A DNA stretch of 64,000 nucleotides from Collinsella sp. (GTDB lineage: Bacteria > Actinomycetota > Coriobacteriia > Coriobacteriales > Coriobacteriaceae), in contig DXMV01000024.1 in the NCBI GenBank assembly GCA_019414055.1, forward strand, positions 124,001 to 188,000. Direction: 5' to 3'. Of the stretch, positions 48,753 to 58,133 are shown piece after piece (positions within the stretch are counted from its first letter, which is position 1; every line of letters begins with the position of its first letter). The position numbers were made by a program, and so were the translations under genes. Below the pieces are notes generated by a model. The model was not told where the DNA came from. It saw only the letters and a program-made list of their open reading frames with translations, and ran no database searches.

Positions 48753-50948
48753 ATGGGTCCTCGCCAACGACAGGGACGCAGCCGTTCAAAGACGCATGCC
48801 CTGCCCATAATCCTGCTCTCGTTTTTGGGCTTTCTGCTTATCGCGGGCGTGGCATTTGGCATCGGCATGGTCGGCAACGTCAACCGCTGGCTGTCCGATC
48901 TGCCCGACTACACCGACGCCAACGCGTATCTGGTGAGCGAGCCCACCGAGATCGTCGACTGCAACGGCAACAAGATCGCGAGCTTCTACACGCAAAACCG
49001 CAAGTCCATCACCAAGGACGAGGTCTCCCCCTACGTGCTGCAGGGCACCGTTGACGTCGAGGACGAGCGCTTCTACGAGCACGGCGGTATCGACCTGTGG
49101 GGTATCGCGCGTGCTGCGGTGGCAACCCTCGGCGGCGGGCACGAAGGCGCCTCGACTATCACCCAGCAGCTTGTGCGCAACACCATCCTGCAGGAGGAGC
49201 AATTCGACTCGACCATTGAGCGTAAGGTGCGCGAGGCCTACATCGCCATCAAGATGGAGGACATGTACTCCAAAGACGAGATCCTCATGATGTACCTCAA
49301 CACCATCTATTACGGCCACGGCGCCTACGGCATCGAGGCCGCAGCCGAGACCTATCTGTCCAAGAGCGCCGCCGACCTCACCCTGAGCGAGGCCGCGCTA
49401 CTCATCGGCCTTCCCAACTCGCCTTCGCAGTACGACCCCACGGTCAATCCCGATCTGGCACTGTCTCGCCGCAACAAGGTTCTCGACAACATGCTGCGCC
49501 TGGGCCACATCACCCAGGAGGAGCACGACGCCGCGCAGGCAGAGCCCATCACCCTCAACGTAACCGAGATTTCGGGTAGCGGCGTCGACGTGTATTCGCA
49601 GCCCTACTTTGTCGCCTATGTTAAGCAGCTGCTGGAGCAGGAGTTCTCGACCGACGTGCTCTTTAAGGGCGGCCTGACCGTCAAGACCACCATCGACCCC
49701 ACGATGCAGCAGGTGGCAGAGAATGCCGTCCGCGAGCAGCTCGACACGCTCTCGCTTGACGGCCTGGACATGGGCATGGTCGTCGTCGACCCCAAGACCG
49801 GCTACATCAAGTGCATGGTGGGCGGCTACGACTACAACGCCGACGAGAACCACGTAAACCATGCCACGGCCAAGCGTCCCGTCGGCTCCACCTTTAAGGC
49901 CTTTACGCTGGCAACTGCCATCCAAAACGGCATGAACCCCAACGTCACCCTCAACTGCAACTCGCCGCTCAAGGCCAAGGGCACCACGACTGAGGTCCAA
50001 AATTACGCCAACCAGAGCTATGGCAACATCACGCTTAAGCAGGCGACGGCATACTCCTCCAACACCGGCTACATCCAGGTGGCGGAAGCCGTCGGCAACA
50101 GCAAGATCATCTCGCTCGTCAAAAAGCTCGGCATCGACCCCGCCAAGGACAACATCGAGGACGTTCCCGTCATGACGCTCGGCACCGGCTCGATCTCGCC
50201 ACTCGAGATGGCCGCCGCCTACGCGACGTTTGCCAACGGCGGCTACTATCGCCAGCCGATCGCCATCACCGAGATTGACTCTCGTACCGGTTCGGTGCTG
50301 TACCAGCACACCGACAATCCCTCACAGGTGCTTACCGAGGGCGAGGCCGCCGCGGTCACCGATGTTCTGTCCGGCGTCATGAAGGGCAGCGGTACGGGTG
50401 CTGCCGGCGCCCTGAGTGTCAACCAGCCCTATGCCGGCAAGACGGGCACCACCGACAACACCACCAACCTGTGGTTCTGCGGCTATACCCCGCAGCTGGC
50501 GTGCGCCCTGTGGACCGGATATTCCGCGGGCGAGATCCCCATCCAAAAGTACGGCACGGACCTGCTGGGCGACAGCACCAACCTGCCTGTCTTTAAGCGG
50601 TTTATGAACACCGTTCTGACCGGTACCGAGCGCGAGGAGTTTGCGACCGGAACGGCGCCCACCTACAAGAACAACAGCGTCTGGAAGTTCTACGGCACCA
50701 ACAACACCAAGAAGTCGGAGAACGACGACAAGGACAAGGACGAAGAGGAAGAGGAAACCACCACGACGACCACGACGACCACGACCACCGAGACCACGGG
50801 CGGCGACACCACCGGCGGCACCGGTACGACCGGTGGCTCGACGGGCGGCTCCACTGGTGGTTCGACCGGCGGCGATGGCGGCACGCCTACGCCTACGCCC
50901 ACGCCCACTCCCGACCCCTCGCCCACGCCTGACGATACGGTCGGCTAA
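48753..50948 (+). CDS. Class A penicillin-binding protein (glycosyltransferase/transpeptidase)
   Basis: 731 residues from the ATG at 48753 (TGGAGGTCAATAT). Basic cytoplasmic start, one membrane anchor (IILLSFLGFLLIAGVAFGIG), GT51 domain with EDERFYEHGG and ASTITQQLVRN, transpeptidase with STFK (nucleophile serine), SSN and KTGTT. The last 80 residues are low-complexity: acidic Lys/Asp/Glu, then a run of Thr, Gly-Ser-Thr repeats and Pro-Thr repeats, exposed outside. It polymerises and cross-links peptidoglycan, complementing MurNAc salvage. Confidence 0.95.
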   Translation: MGPRQRQGRSRSKTHALPIILLSFLGFLLIAGVAFGIGMVGNVNRWLSDLPDYTDANAYLVSEPTEIVDCNGNKIASFYTQNRKSITKDEVSPYVLQGTVDVEDERFYEHGGIDLWGIARAAVATLGGGHEGASTITQQLVRNTILQEEQFDSTIERKVREAYIAIKMEDMYSKDEILMMYLNTIYYGHGAYGIEAAAETYLSKSAADLTLSEAALLIGLPNSPSQYDPTVNPDLALSRRNKVLDNMLRLGHITQEEHDAAQAEPITLNVTEISGSGVDVYSQPYFVAYVKQLLEQEFSTDVLFKGGLTVKTTIDPTMQQVAENAVREQLDTLSLDGLDMGMVVVDPKTGYIKCMVGGYDYNADENHVNHATAKRPVGSTFKAFTLATAIQNGMNPNVTLNCNSPLKAKGTTTEVQNYANQSYGNITLKQATAYSSNTGYIQVAEAVGNSKIISLVKKLGIDPAKDNIEDVPVMTLGTGSISPLEMAAAYATFANGGYYRQPIAITEIDSRTGSVLYQHTDNPSQVLTEGEAAAVTDVLSGVMKGSGTGAAGALSVNQPYAGKTGTTDNTTNLWFCGYTPQLACALWTGYSAGEIPIQKYGTDLLGDSTNLPVFKRFMNTVLTGTEREEFATGTAPTYKNNSVWKFYGTNNTKKSENDDKDKDEEEEETTTTTTTTTTTETTGGDTTGGTGTTGGSTGGSTGGSTGGDGGTPTPTPTPTPDPSPTPDDTVG

Positions 50949-50970
50949 GAAGTACGCGACTAAAGCCAAC

Positions 50971-51010
50971 AAGGCCCCGAGCAGCTTATTGAACTGCTCG
51001 GGGCCTTTTA
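50971..51010 (+). terminator. Terminator of the penicillin-binding protein gene
   Basis: Perfect AAGGCCCCGAGCAG / CTGCTCGGGGCCTT stem followed by TTAGTTT. Confidence 0.88.
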
Positions 51011-51043
51011 GTTTGAAGCGACTGGGCGGTCGTTATACCAGCA

Positions 51044-51082
51044 AACAAAAAAAGGGGGTACCGACCAACGTCGATACCCCTT
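51044..51082 (-). terminator. Terminator of argR
   Basis: AAGGGGGTACCGAC / GTCGATACCCCTT stem followed by TTTTTTTG on the minus strand. Confidence 0.85.
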
Positions 51083-51131
51083 ACAAGCCACTATGTAAGC
51101 GCACGCAGTGCCGAGCGCACGACCCGCACGC

Positions 51132-51569
51132 CTACTTGTGAGAATTGCTCAGCTTATTGATCAGCGCCTCGAGACGCTCGCCGTCCTCGGCCGTCTGGGC
51201 AATAACCAAAATCGTATCGTTGCCGGCAAGCGAGCCAAGCACATCGGGCAACTCTGCCGCATCAACGGCGGCGGCGATGCCGGAAGCCGTGCCAGGCTGA
51301 GCCTTGATCATAACCAGATTATCGGTACGCAGAACGCCCGTTACGAGCTCGGAAACCATGCGCTGCAGGTGCAGGTCCTCTGCCAGAACATAGATGCCCT
51401 CAGGGAGCTTACGCAGCCCCATATCGGCAATATCGCGAGAGACAGTCGCCTGCGTGCAATCAAAGCCCATAGCACGGAGCTCATCGACCAGCACACGCTG
51501 CGTGCGGACGTCCTTATTGCGCACAATATCTCTAATGGCATCCTGGCGCCCATTGCGTTTTTTAGCCAT
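51132..51569 (-). CDS. argR: Arginine repressor
   Basis: 145 residues from the ATG at 51569 (AGTGAGG before it). N-terminal winged helix with TQATVSRDIADMGLRKLPEG; C-terminal arginine-binding and hexamer domain with QPGTASGIAAAVDAAELPDVLGSLAGNDTILV. Half-sites like TGAATAAG in its upstream region could be ARG boxes for autoregulation. No arginine genes are in the window. Confidence 0.93.
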   Translation of the reverse strand: MAKKRNGRQDAIRDIVRNKDVRTQRVLVDELRAMGFDCTQATVSRDIADMGLRKLPEGIYVLAEDLHLQRMVSELVTGVLRTDNLVMIKAQPGTASGIAAAVDAAELPDVLGSLAGNDTILVIAQTAEDGERLEALINKLSNSHK

Positions 51570-51658
51570 ACTAAACCTCACTCCATAGATGGCGGAGACA
51601 ATCAATCAGTAATTGAATAGTTTAGCGCTATTTGAGGGTATTTGTGAATAAGAACGCA

Positions 51659-51692
51659 TTTCGAAACAATTCCATGCAAGATTGTTTCGAAA
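51659..51692. promoter_or_regulatory. Dyad TTTCGAAACAAT near argR
   Basis: Perfect 12-bp arms with a 10-nt spacer, between the argR start and the end of the glycosyltransferase-like gene. One arm is repeated upstream of gltB (6880-6891). Confidence 0.4.
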
Positions 51693-51701
51693 ATAGCCGT
51701 C

Positions 51702-52742
51702 TTAAGCAGTTTTGACGCCCGTCCGGTTAAAAAAAGCGGCCAGATGCGTATACATCACGCAACGCGTAGGTTTGGCACTGGCAATCGGTCCAAACAACAA
51801 GCCGAGTCCACGATGGTTGCCCTTGAGTGCCGCAGCCATCTGACGAGTTCGAGATGCCTCGAGCATATCACGCATGCGGGCGGAACGCTCAATTGAAGAA
51901 ACCCCATGCGGGCTCAAGCACAAATTTTCGATGCAGGCGACCAGCCCGGCGAAGTAAAACATATGGCTCGCCACCTTTAGCTGCGCGTCACCGTTCGCCT
52001 CTGCCAGCGAATCAATAAGCTCGTCGAGCGCCCGGGCGTCATCGGTAAGCTTGGCAAACAATGTGGGGTCAAAAGCATCTGTAAGCCGTGGCGCCACCGC
52101 ATGGAAACAGGCATCACCGCACCCGGATATGCATTGCGCCTGCGAAAGAGCGCATGTCATAAACCCAATCGAGCGAAACGCACGGTCGCGCGACAAACAC
52201 GTCTCGAACAGCGTGCGGCTGTACATCACACCGGGAGTCTGGGCAATCAGGCCGCCGGAAATCATTTGAGACAGACCGGCCGCCAATGAAGCACGGTCAT
52301 CGATCGCAAGAGAGGTGGCATCCAGTACACGCGAATGGCGCTCACGATGAGCATCGTAGCGGTCGAGCGATGCCGTGGGAATCACCATGTCTGCCGCAGC
52401 ATCACACGCAACATCGACCATCTTGGAAAGGGACTGTGGGGCAAACCACTCGTCGGCGTTCATGGCAACAATCTGCAATCCACGCGAGGCGGCAAAACCG
52501 GCCTTGAGACATGCTCCGCGCGCCGAATCCTCGACGTCAATCAAATCGATGTGAATATCTCTGCCGGCGGCAACCTCGAGCGAATGGCGCACACCCGGTG
52601 CAACATCGCGGCATACGATGACAATCTGCAAATCATAGAGGTCTTGGTTCTGGATACTCTCGAGCGCACGCATCGCATAGCTGGGCGAACCTTCTACCAC
52701 AAGGATCACCGAAAGTCGCGGATGCGAGCCACGTCGAACCAA
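51702..52742 (-). CDS. Family 2-like glycosyltransferase
   Basis: 346 residues. GT-A fold start SVILVVEGSPSYAMRALESIQNQ, then LQIVIVCRD and the segment VAMNADEW at the place of the usual DxD, here NAD-E. The C-terminal half is rich in Ala and not recognised. Some catalytic positions look weakened, so it may be a diverged or inactive member. The start is TTG at 52742 with GAGG nine bases upstream. It ends close to the dyad near argR. Confidence 0.7.
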   Translation of the reverse strand: MVRRGSHPRLSVILVVEGSPSYAMRALESIQNQDLYDLQIVIVCRDVAPGVRHSLEVAAGRDIHIDLIDVEDSARGACLKAGFAASRGLQIVAMNADEWFAPQSLSKMVDVACDAAADMVIPTASLDRYDAHRERHSRVLDATSLAIDDRASLAAGLSQMISGGLIAQTPGVMYSRTLFETCLSRDRAFRSIGFMTCALSQAQCISGCGDACFHAVAPRLTDAFDPTLFAKLTDDARALDELIDSLAEANGDAQLKVASHMFYFAGLVACIENLCLSPHGVSSIERSARMRDMLEASRTRQMAAALKGNHRGLGLLFGPIASAKPTRCVMYTHLAAFFNRTGVKTA

Positions 52743-52903
52743 ATTATCCGTCCTCTCGACAGCAATGAATCAAACCGTGGTTCATGGTACACCCCGGCAA
52801 TAAAAGCAATGAGACACCGGTTGCATTGCACGCCAAGAACAGATGTTGCACACGCGCAGCCCACAGATGACAGGTGTCGACGCACGACACGTCGAGCCCT
52901 CCC

Positions 52904-53728
52904 CTAGTCGAGCACGACAAGCTCGGCGGGATCGTAATCCACGCCCATAAACGTAAGGCCGCAGGCAGGAGCCGTGGGGCCCGCAGCGGTACGGTCGCAA
53001 GCATCGATAACCTCGCGCATCCACTCGGGTTCACGGCGATGCATGCCAATCTCGACAAGCGTGCCCACGATCGTACGGACCATCGAATGCAGAAACGCAT
53101 TGCCCTCGATGGTGAACGTCAGGATGTCCTCGCCAAACGCAACCTCATGGCCAAATTCGGCACGCATCACGCAGCGATGCGTGGGCTTGTCGACGGCCGA
53201 GGCAACCTTGCAAAAGCTTTTAAAGTCCTGCTCGCCCAGCAGCGCGGGGCAGGCAGCAGACATCGCCTCAACATCCAAGGGATAGCGATGCCACCACACG
53301 GCACCGCGGGACAGCACGGGGCGCGCATCTCGATCGGCAATACGGTACGTATACGTACGTGAACGCGCGTCAAAACGCGCAGAAAAGCCTTTACGGGCCT
53401 TGTAGACCTCGTTTATGGCGATATCTTTGGGTAGCAGGGCATCCATGGCCCGCAGCCACCTACGGCGCGTACAAGCGAGCTCAGCGTCCGTTACGGGCAC
53501 GCTGATGTACTGAGCCACGGCATGCACGCCGGCATCGGTACGCCCCGCACACGTCAGATCGATCGGGCGGCGAAGCAGCGTCTCGATGGCTCGACGTAGC
53601 TCACCCGCAACCGTCGTCTGTCCCGGCTGCTCGGCAAATCCGCTATACGACGAGCCATCATAGGCCACACGAAATACGAGTGTGGCGTCAAGCTCGGAAA
53701 TCGAATTGAAATCAGACGGCGCAGTCAT
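52904..53728 (-). CDS. truA: tRNA pseudouridine synthase A
   Basis: 274 residues from the ATG at 53728 (GGGAGCGTCC). Catalytic aspartate in CAGRTDAGVHAVAQ; further motifs GFSARFDARSRTYTYRI and NAFLHSMVRTIVGTLVEIG. It makes pseudouridine 38-40 in tRNA anticodon stems. Follows rplQ, as in many bacteria, but a strong terminator separates the two. Confidence 0.96.
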   Translation of the reverse strand: MTAPSDFNSISELDATLVFRVAYDGSSYSGFAEQPGQTTVAGELRRAIETLLRRPIDLTCAGRTDAGVHAVAQYISVPVTDAELACTRRRWLRAMDALLPKDIAINEVYKARKGFSARFDARSRTYTYRIADRDARPVLSRGAVWWHRYPLDVEAMSAACPALLGEQDFKSFCKVASAVDKPTHRCVMRAEFGHEVAFGEDILTFTIEGNAFLHSMVRTIVGTLVEIGMHRREPEWMREVIDACDRTAAGPTAPACGLTFMGVDYDPAELVVLD

Positions 53729-53763
53729 GGACGCTCCCAACAAACAAGCAACGGTATCGCGAC

Positions 53764-53795
53764 AAAAAAAGAGGGGTACGCGAACGTACCCCTCG
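53764..53795 (-). terminator. Terminator of the ribosomal alpha operon
   Basis: Perfect GAGGGGTACG / CGTACCCCTC stem followed by seven T on the minus strand, 26 bp past rplQ. Marks the end of the ribosomal cluster. Confidence 0.9.
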
Positions 53796-53820
53796 AATAT
53801 AGCCTATGCAGACGGAATGT

Positions 53821-54288
53821 CTACTCAGCGGTCTCCTCAGCAGGAGCCTCCTCCACAGCCTCGACCTTCTTGGGAGCAGCGGCCTTCTTGGGGGCCGGAG
53901 CAGCCTTCTTGGCCTTAGGCGTGCAAGGCTCGGTGACGAGCTCCATGATAACGATGGGAGCGTTGTCGCCCTTACGGTTACCGAGCTTCATGATGCGGGT
54001 GTAACCGCCGTTGCGGTCCTGCCACATGCCCTGAGCAGCCTTGTCGAAAATCTCGGCAACGAGCTGCTTATCGCCGAGCTTGGCGATAGCCAGACGACGA
54101 GAGTGCAGGTCGCCCTTCTTGGCCCAAGTGATGATCGGGTCGACGACCGAACGCAGCGCCTTAGCACGGGTCTCGGTGGTCTTGATGCGGTCGTTCTCGA
54201 AGAGGGCCTTAGCAAGGCTCTTCTTCATGGCCTTGGTGTGGCTCGCATCGGTGCCGAGCTTCAGGCCCTTCTTAACGTTGTGACGCAT
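53821..54288 (-). CDS. rplQ: Ribosomal protein L17 with Lys/Ala/Glu tail
   Basis: 155 residues. The first 118 are normal L17 (MRHNVKKGLKLGTDASHTKAM begins the protein; GGYTRIMKLGNRKGDNAPIVIMELV ends the core). About 37 extra residues alternate AAPKK and EEAPAEE, like the tail on L31. Last gene of the alpha operon. Confidence 0.96.
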   Translation of the reverse strand: MRHNVKKGLKLGTDASHTKAMKKSLAKALFENDRIKTTETRAKALRSVVDPIITWAKKGDLHSRRLAIAKLGDKQLVAEIFDKAAQGMWQDRNGGYTRIMKLGNRKGDNAPIVIMELVTEPCTPKAKKAAPAPKKAAAPKKVEAVEEAPAEETAE

Positions 54289-54318
54289 GGTCTAGTTTCT
54301 CCTCAAATATGCGAAGCA

Positions 54319-55260
54319 TTAAGCCTTCAGGCTCAGGCCCATGGACTCAAGCTTGTCCTTCACTTCCTCGATCGACTTAACACCGAAGTTACGGATGTTG
54401 AGCAGATCGTTCTCCGAGAACTCAACGAGTTGACGGACCGAGTGAATGCTGGCGCGCTTAAGGCAGTTGTAGGAACGGACGGAAAGGTCCAGATCCTCGA
54501 TCTGCTTGTCCAGCTCGGCGTTGTCGTTGGTGACCTCGGGAGCGAAGATCGAAGCCTCCTCCTCGACCTCGGGGGTCTCGGCAAGGTTCATAAAGGCGGC
54601 CATATGCTGGTTGATGATATTGGCAGCCTGGACCACGGCGTCGCGCGGAGCGATGGAGCCGTTGGTCTCGATCTCGAGGACAAGGCGGTCGTAGTCGGTG
54701 TGCTGACCGACACGGCAAGCCTCAACGAGCTTGGCGCAACGGGACACCGGCGAGTACAGCGAGTCGACGTGGATCACACCGATGGGATCGTTGTCGCGCT
54801 TGTTAGCCTCGCCAGAGACATAGCCGCGGCCATAGCCGATGCGCATGCTCATGGTGAGATGGCCACCCTCGGTGAGCGTAGCGATGTGCTGCTCGGGGTT
54901 GACCAGCTCAAACTCGGACGGAATAAAGAAGTCCGCACCGGTGACCTCGCAGGGGCCGTCAACCGAGATGGTGGCGGTCGCCTCGTCGGTCGTGCCGAGA
55001 GCCCTGAAGACAAGACCCTTGACATTCAGGACGATGTCGGTGACATCCTCGACCATGTTAGGGATGGTCATGAACTCGTGCTGTGCACCATCGATCTGAA
55101 TAGCCTCGACGGCGGCACCCTCGAGCGAGGACAGAAGTACGCGACGAAGGGAGTTACCCAGCGTATCGCCGTAGCCACGCTCGAGCGGCTCGACGGAGAC
55201 ACGAGCAGACGTCTCGTTGATCTCTTCGACCTGAACCTGAGGCCTAATGAATTCTGACAT
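54319..55260 (-). CDS. rpoA: RNA polymerase alpha subunit
   Basis: 313 residues, full length. N-terminal dimerisation domain (LERGYGDTLGNSLRRVLLSSLEGAAV), linker, and C-terminal domain (LDLSVRSYNCLKRASIHSVRQLVEF) that contacts UP elements and activators. Between rpsD and rplQ as usual. Confidence 0.98.
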   Translation of the reverse strand: MSEFIRPQVQVEEINETSARVSVEPLERGYGDTLGNSLRRVLLSSLEGAAVEAIQIDGAQHEFMTIPNMVEDVTDIVLNVKGLVFRALGTTDEATATISVDGPCEVTGADFFIPSEFELVNPEQHIATLTEGGHLTMSMRIGYGRGYVSGEANKRDNDPIGVIHVDSLYSPVSRCAKLVEACRVGQHTDYDRLVLEIETNGSIAPRDAVVQAANIINQHMAAFMNLAETPEVEEEASIFAPEVTNDNAELDKQIEDLDLSVRSYNCLKRASIHSVRQLVEFSENDLLNIRNFGVKSIEEVKDKLESMGLSLKA

Positions 55261-55292
55261 GTATTACCTCCAGCCTCAGCAGCCCGGATGGA

Positions 55293-55889
55293 CTACTTAG
55301 AGTAGAGCTCGACGATGAGCTGCTCGTTGATATCACCGCTGATCTGCTCACGCGTCGGCAGAGCGAGCACGTTACCAGACAGCTTCTCGATATCGACCTC
55401 GAGCCAGCCAGGGACCTCAAAGCGCTCGGAGGAAATCAGGGCCTCCTTGATGGGGAGGAGGTCACGGAACTTCTCGCCGACAGCGACGACGTCGCCGGCC
55501 TTGACGCGGTAGGACGGGATGTCCACGCGCTTGCCGTTCACGGTGAAGTGACCGTGACGAACGGACTGACGAGCCTCTTTGCGGGTACGGGCGAAGCCAA
55601 GACGGAAGACGACGTTGTCGAGGCGAGACTCAAGGATGATCATGAGGTTCTCACCGGTGACGCCGTTCATCTTGCGGGCCTTGTTGAAGTAGCCGTGGAA
55701 CTGCTTCTCCAGAACGCCATAGATAAACTTGACCTTCTGCTTCTCGCGCAGCTGCATGCCGTACTCAGATTCCTTGCGACGGCGCTTGGGCTGACGGATA
55801 GATTCCTTCTTGCTGCTGTAACCGAGCTCAGCGGGATCGATCCCGAGCTGACGGCAGCGCTTAAGAACAGGAGTCCTGTCGATTGCCAT
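55293..55889 (-). CDS. rpsD: Ribosomal protein S4
   Basis: 198 residues. S4 domain with RLDNVVFRLGFARTRKEARQSVRHGHFTVNG. The N-terminus lacks the zinc cysteines found in some S4 (only one Cys). Part of the alpha operon, between rpsK and rpoA. Confidence 0.97.
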   Translation of the reverse strand: MAIDRTPVLKRCRQLGIDPAELGYSSKKESIRQPKRRRKESEYGMQLREKQKVKFIYGVLEKQFHGYFNKARKMNGVTGENLMIILESRLDNVVFRLGFARTRKEARQSVRHGHFTVNGKRVDIPSYRVKAGDVVAVGEKFRDLLPIKEALISSERFEVPGWLEVDIEKLSGNVLALPTREQISGDINEQLIVELYSK

Positions 55890-55908
55890 ATTGATACGAT
55901 CCTTTCAG

Positions 55909-56313
55909 TTACACGCGGCGACGCTTCTTGGGGCGGCAGCCGTTGTGCGGGATGGGGGTCTTGTCCTGGATACTCGAGACCTCGAGGCCAGCAGCCTGGA
56001 GGGAGCGGATGGCGGTCTCACGACCGGAGCCGGGGCCCTTGACGAAGACGGAAACCTTCTTCATACCGTGCTCCATGGCCTGCTTGGCAGCAGCCTCGGC
56101 AGCCATCTGGGCAGCGAACGGCGTGGACTTACGGGAGCCCTTGAAGCCCACCTGGCCAGCCGACTTCCAGGAAATGACGTTGCCCTGGGGATCGGTGATC
56201 GAAACGATCGTGTTGTTGAACGTAGAACGAATGTGAGCCTGGCCCACGGAAATGTTCTTACGGTCCGCGCGCTTCAGACGGGCAGCGCGAACGTTCTTCT
56301 TAGCAGTAGCCAT
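55909..56313 (-). CDS. rpsK: Ribosomal protein S11
   Basis: 134 residues. Conserved GQAHIRSTFNNTIVSITDPQGN, GFKGSRKSTPFAAQ and the C-terminal DKTPIPHNGCRPKKRRRV. Between rpsM and rpsD. Confidence 0.97.
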   Translation of the reverse strand: MATAKKNVRAARLKRADRKNISVGQAHIRSTFNNTIVSITDPQGNVISWKSAGQVGFKGSRKSTPFAAQMAAEAAAKQAMEHGMKKVSVFVKGPGSGRETAIRSLQAAGLEVSSIQDKTPIPHNGCRPKKRRRV

Positions 56314-56327
56314 CTATCTAGCGCTCC

Positions 56328-56702
56328 TTATTTCTTCTTCTTAGCACCGATCTGACGCTTCGGGCCCTTGCGGGTACGAGCGTTAGTGTGGGTGCGCTGG
56401 CCGCGGACCGGGAGGCCCTTGCGGTGACGAAGGCCGCGGTTGCAGCCGATGTCCATAAGGCGCTTGACGTTCTGGTTGCGCTCACGGCGGAGGTCGCCCT
56501 CAACCATGATCTGGTTCTTATCGATATAATCGCGGATGGCGTTAACCTCATCCTCGGTGAGGTCCTTAACGCGCGTATCCACGTTAACGTTGCACTCGAC
56601 GCAGATCTTCGTCGCAGTGGTGCGGCCGATGCCGTAAATGTAGGTCAGACCGATCTCAACGCGCTTCTCACGCGGGAGGTCGACACCATTAATACGGGCC
56701 AA
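56328..56702 (-). CDS. rpsM: Ribosomal protein S13
   Basis: 124 residues. Starts MARINGVDLPREKRVEIGLTY; RHRKGLPVRGQRTHTNARTRKGP near the C-terminus. Between rpmJ and rpsK. Confidence 0.97.
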   Translation of the reverse strand: MARINGVDLPREKRVEIGLTYIYGIGRTTATKICVECNVNVDTRVKDLTEDEVNAIRDYIDKNQIMVEGDLRRERNQNVKRLMDIGCNRGLRHRKGLPVRGQRTHTNARTRKGPKRQIGAKKKK

Positions 56703-56716
56703 CGTAGTCTCCTCTC

Positions 56717-56830
56717 TTAACCCTGACGCTGCTTATGACGGGGGTTCTCGCAAATGACGAGGACCTTGCCATGGCGCCTAATGATTTTGCACTTATCGCA
56801 CATCTTCTTGACCGAAGGACGTACCTTCAT
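56717..56830 (-). CDS. rpmJ: Ribosomal protein L36
   Basis: 37 residues, too short for many gene finders. Reads MKVRPSVKKMCDKCK at the start and ends RHKQRQG. Zinc ligands C11, C14, C27 and H32 are present (the zinc-binding form). Position between infA and rpsM is the usual one. Confidence 0.95.
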   Translation of the reverse strand: MKVRPSVKKMCDKCKIIRRHGKVLVICENPRHKQRQG

Positions 56831-56980
56831 CGTTCTTCCTTTCGGTAGCGCTCAAACTACTTCCCTACTATCTACTCGCCCAGCCGCAGGCGTTTAAAAC
56901 TATGGCTGGTCTTCACACACAATCCGACCGTAGGTTGAGCTAAGCCTTCAGTCGGAAATGGAGTGCGTGTATGCGTGCCG

Positions 56981-57205
56981 CTATTTGTAGCGATAGGTGA
57001 TGCGGCCGCGGGTCAGGTCGTACGGGGAAAGCTCCACGACAACCCTGTCACCGGGGAGAATACGGATGTAATTCATTCGGATCTTGCCAGAAATGTTGCA
57101 CAGAACCGAATGACCGTTCTCGAGCTCAACCTTAAACATGGCGTTGGGCAGCGGTTCCTTTACCGTACCCTCGAGCTCAATTGCGTCTTCCTTCTTCACA
57201 AGCAA
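56981..57205 (-). CDS. infA: Translation initiation factor IF-1
   Basis: 74 residues. S1/OB fold: KKEDAIELEGTVKEPLPNAMF, NISGKIRMNYIRILPGDRV, ELSPYDLTRGRITYRYK. No ATG is available: the start is TTG at 57205 or GTG at 57199. The GTG would leave 72 residues beginning just before KKEDA and fits the family best; the ribosome site is weak for both. Located between map and rpmJ. Confidence 0.94.
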   Translation of the reverse strand: MLVKKEDAIELEGTVKEPLPNAMFKVELENGHSVLCNISGKIRMNYIRILPGDRVVVELSPYDLTRGRITYRYK

Positions 57206-57344
57206 TCATCTTTCTCTAGAAAACGACAGCGATTGAGTATTCTACAATACGCGTGCACGTATCGTAATATCTTCGTAATGGCTCCACAACTAAGTGAAAC
57301 TAGTTACTTTGAAATGTAAATGCCGGAGAATTTGAACGCGGCCT

Positions 57345-58133
57345 CTACATCTCGCCTCCTTGCAAGGAACACCAGGCGCCTTGCGCGTCGGTAGTAAGAA
57401 TCACCGGGCCGTCATCGGTGATGGCGACGGTGTTCTCATAGTGCGCGGCGGGCAGGTGGTCGTTGGTCGTGACGATCCAACCGTCGGAGCCCGTGCTCAC
57501 ATGATTGGATCCCATCGTGACCATCGGCTCGATAGCAATGACCATACCAGCCTGGAGACGAACGCCCCTCCCCTTCTTTCCGTAATTCGGAACGTTGGGG
57601 TCCTCGTGCATCACATGGCCAATACCGTGCCCCACATAATCGCGAAGCACGCCATAGCCGTGAGACTCGGCGAGGGACTGGACGGCATAACCAACATCCC
57701 CGATATGGTTACCGGGAACAGCCTGCTCGATGGCAGTCTTAAGGCAATCGCGCGTAACCTCGCACAGGGCCTTGGCCTCGGGCGTGGGGGTACCGACGAA
57801 AAACGTCCAAGCATTATCGCCGACCCAACCGTCGACAACGGCACCCGTATCGATGGAGATGATATCGCCATCGCGCAGGATCATGTCGGGATTGGGAATA
57901 CCGTGCACCACGGCATCGTTAATCGATGCGCAAATGGTACCGGGAAACCCGCCGTAGCCCTTAAAGGCCGGGGTGCCACCATGCATGCGGATAATCTGCT
58001 CCGCAAGCTGATCAAGCTCAAAGGTCGAAACACCAGGGCGAACCATGGCTCCAACGTGGCGGAGCGCCATCTTAGATAGCGCTCCTGCCTTCTTCATCTG
58101 CTCGATTTGCGTTGCAGACTTAATCTTGATCAT
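57345..58133 (-). CDS. map: Methionine aminopeptidase, type I
   Basis: 262 residues. Metal ligands are visible: aspartates in SIDTGAVVDGWVGDNAW, histidine in GHGIGHVMHED, glutamates in AIEPMV and HYENTVAIT. Removes the initiator methionine. The ATG overlaps the adk stop (ATGA). Confidence 0.97.
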   Translation of the reverse strand: MIKIKSATQIEQMKKAGALSKMALRHVGAMVRPGVSTFELDQLAEQIIRMHGGTPAFKGYGGFPGTICASINDAVVHGIPNPDMILRDGDIISIDTGAVVDGWVGDNAWTFFVGTPTPEAKALCEVTRDCLKTAIEQAVPGNHIGDVGYAVQSLAESHGYGVLRDYVGHGIGHVMHEDPNVPNYGKKGRGVRLQAGMVIAIEPMVTMGSNHVSTGSDGWIVTTNDHLPAAHYENTVAITDDGPVILTTDAQGAWCSLQGGEM

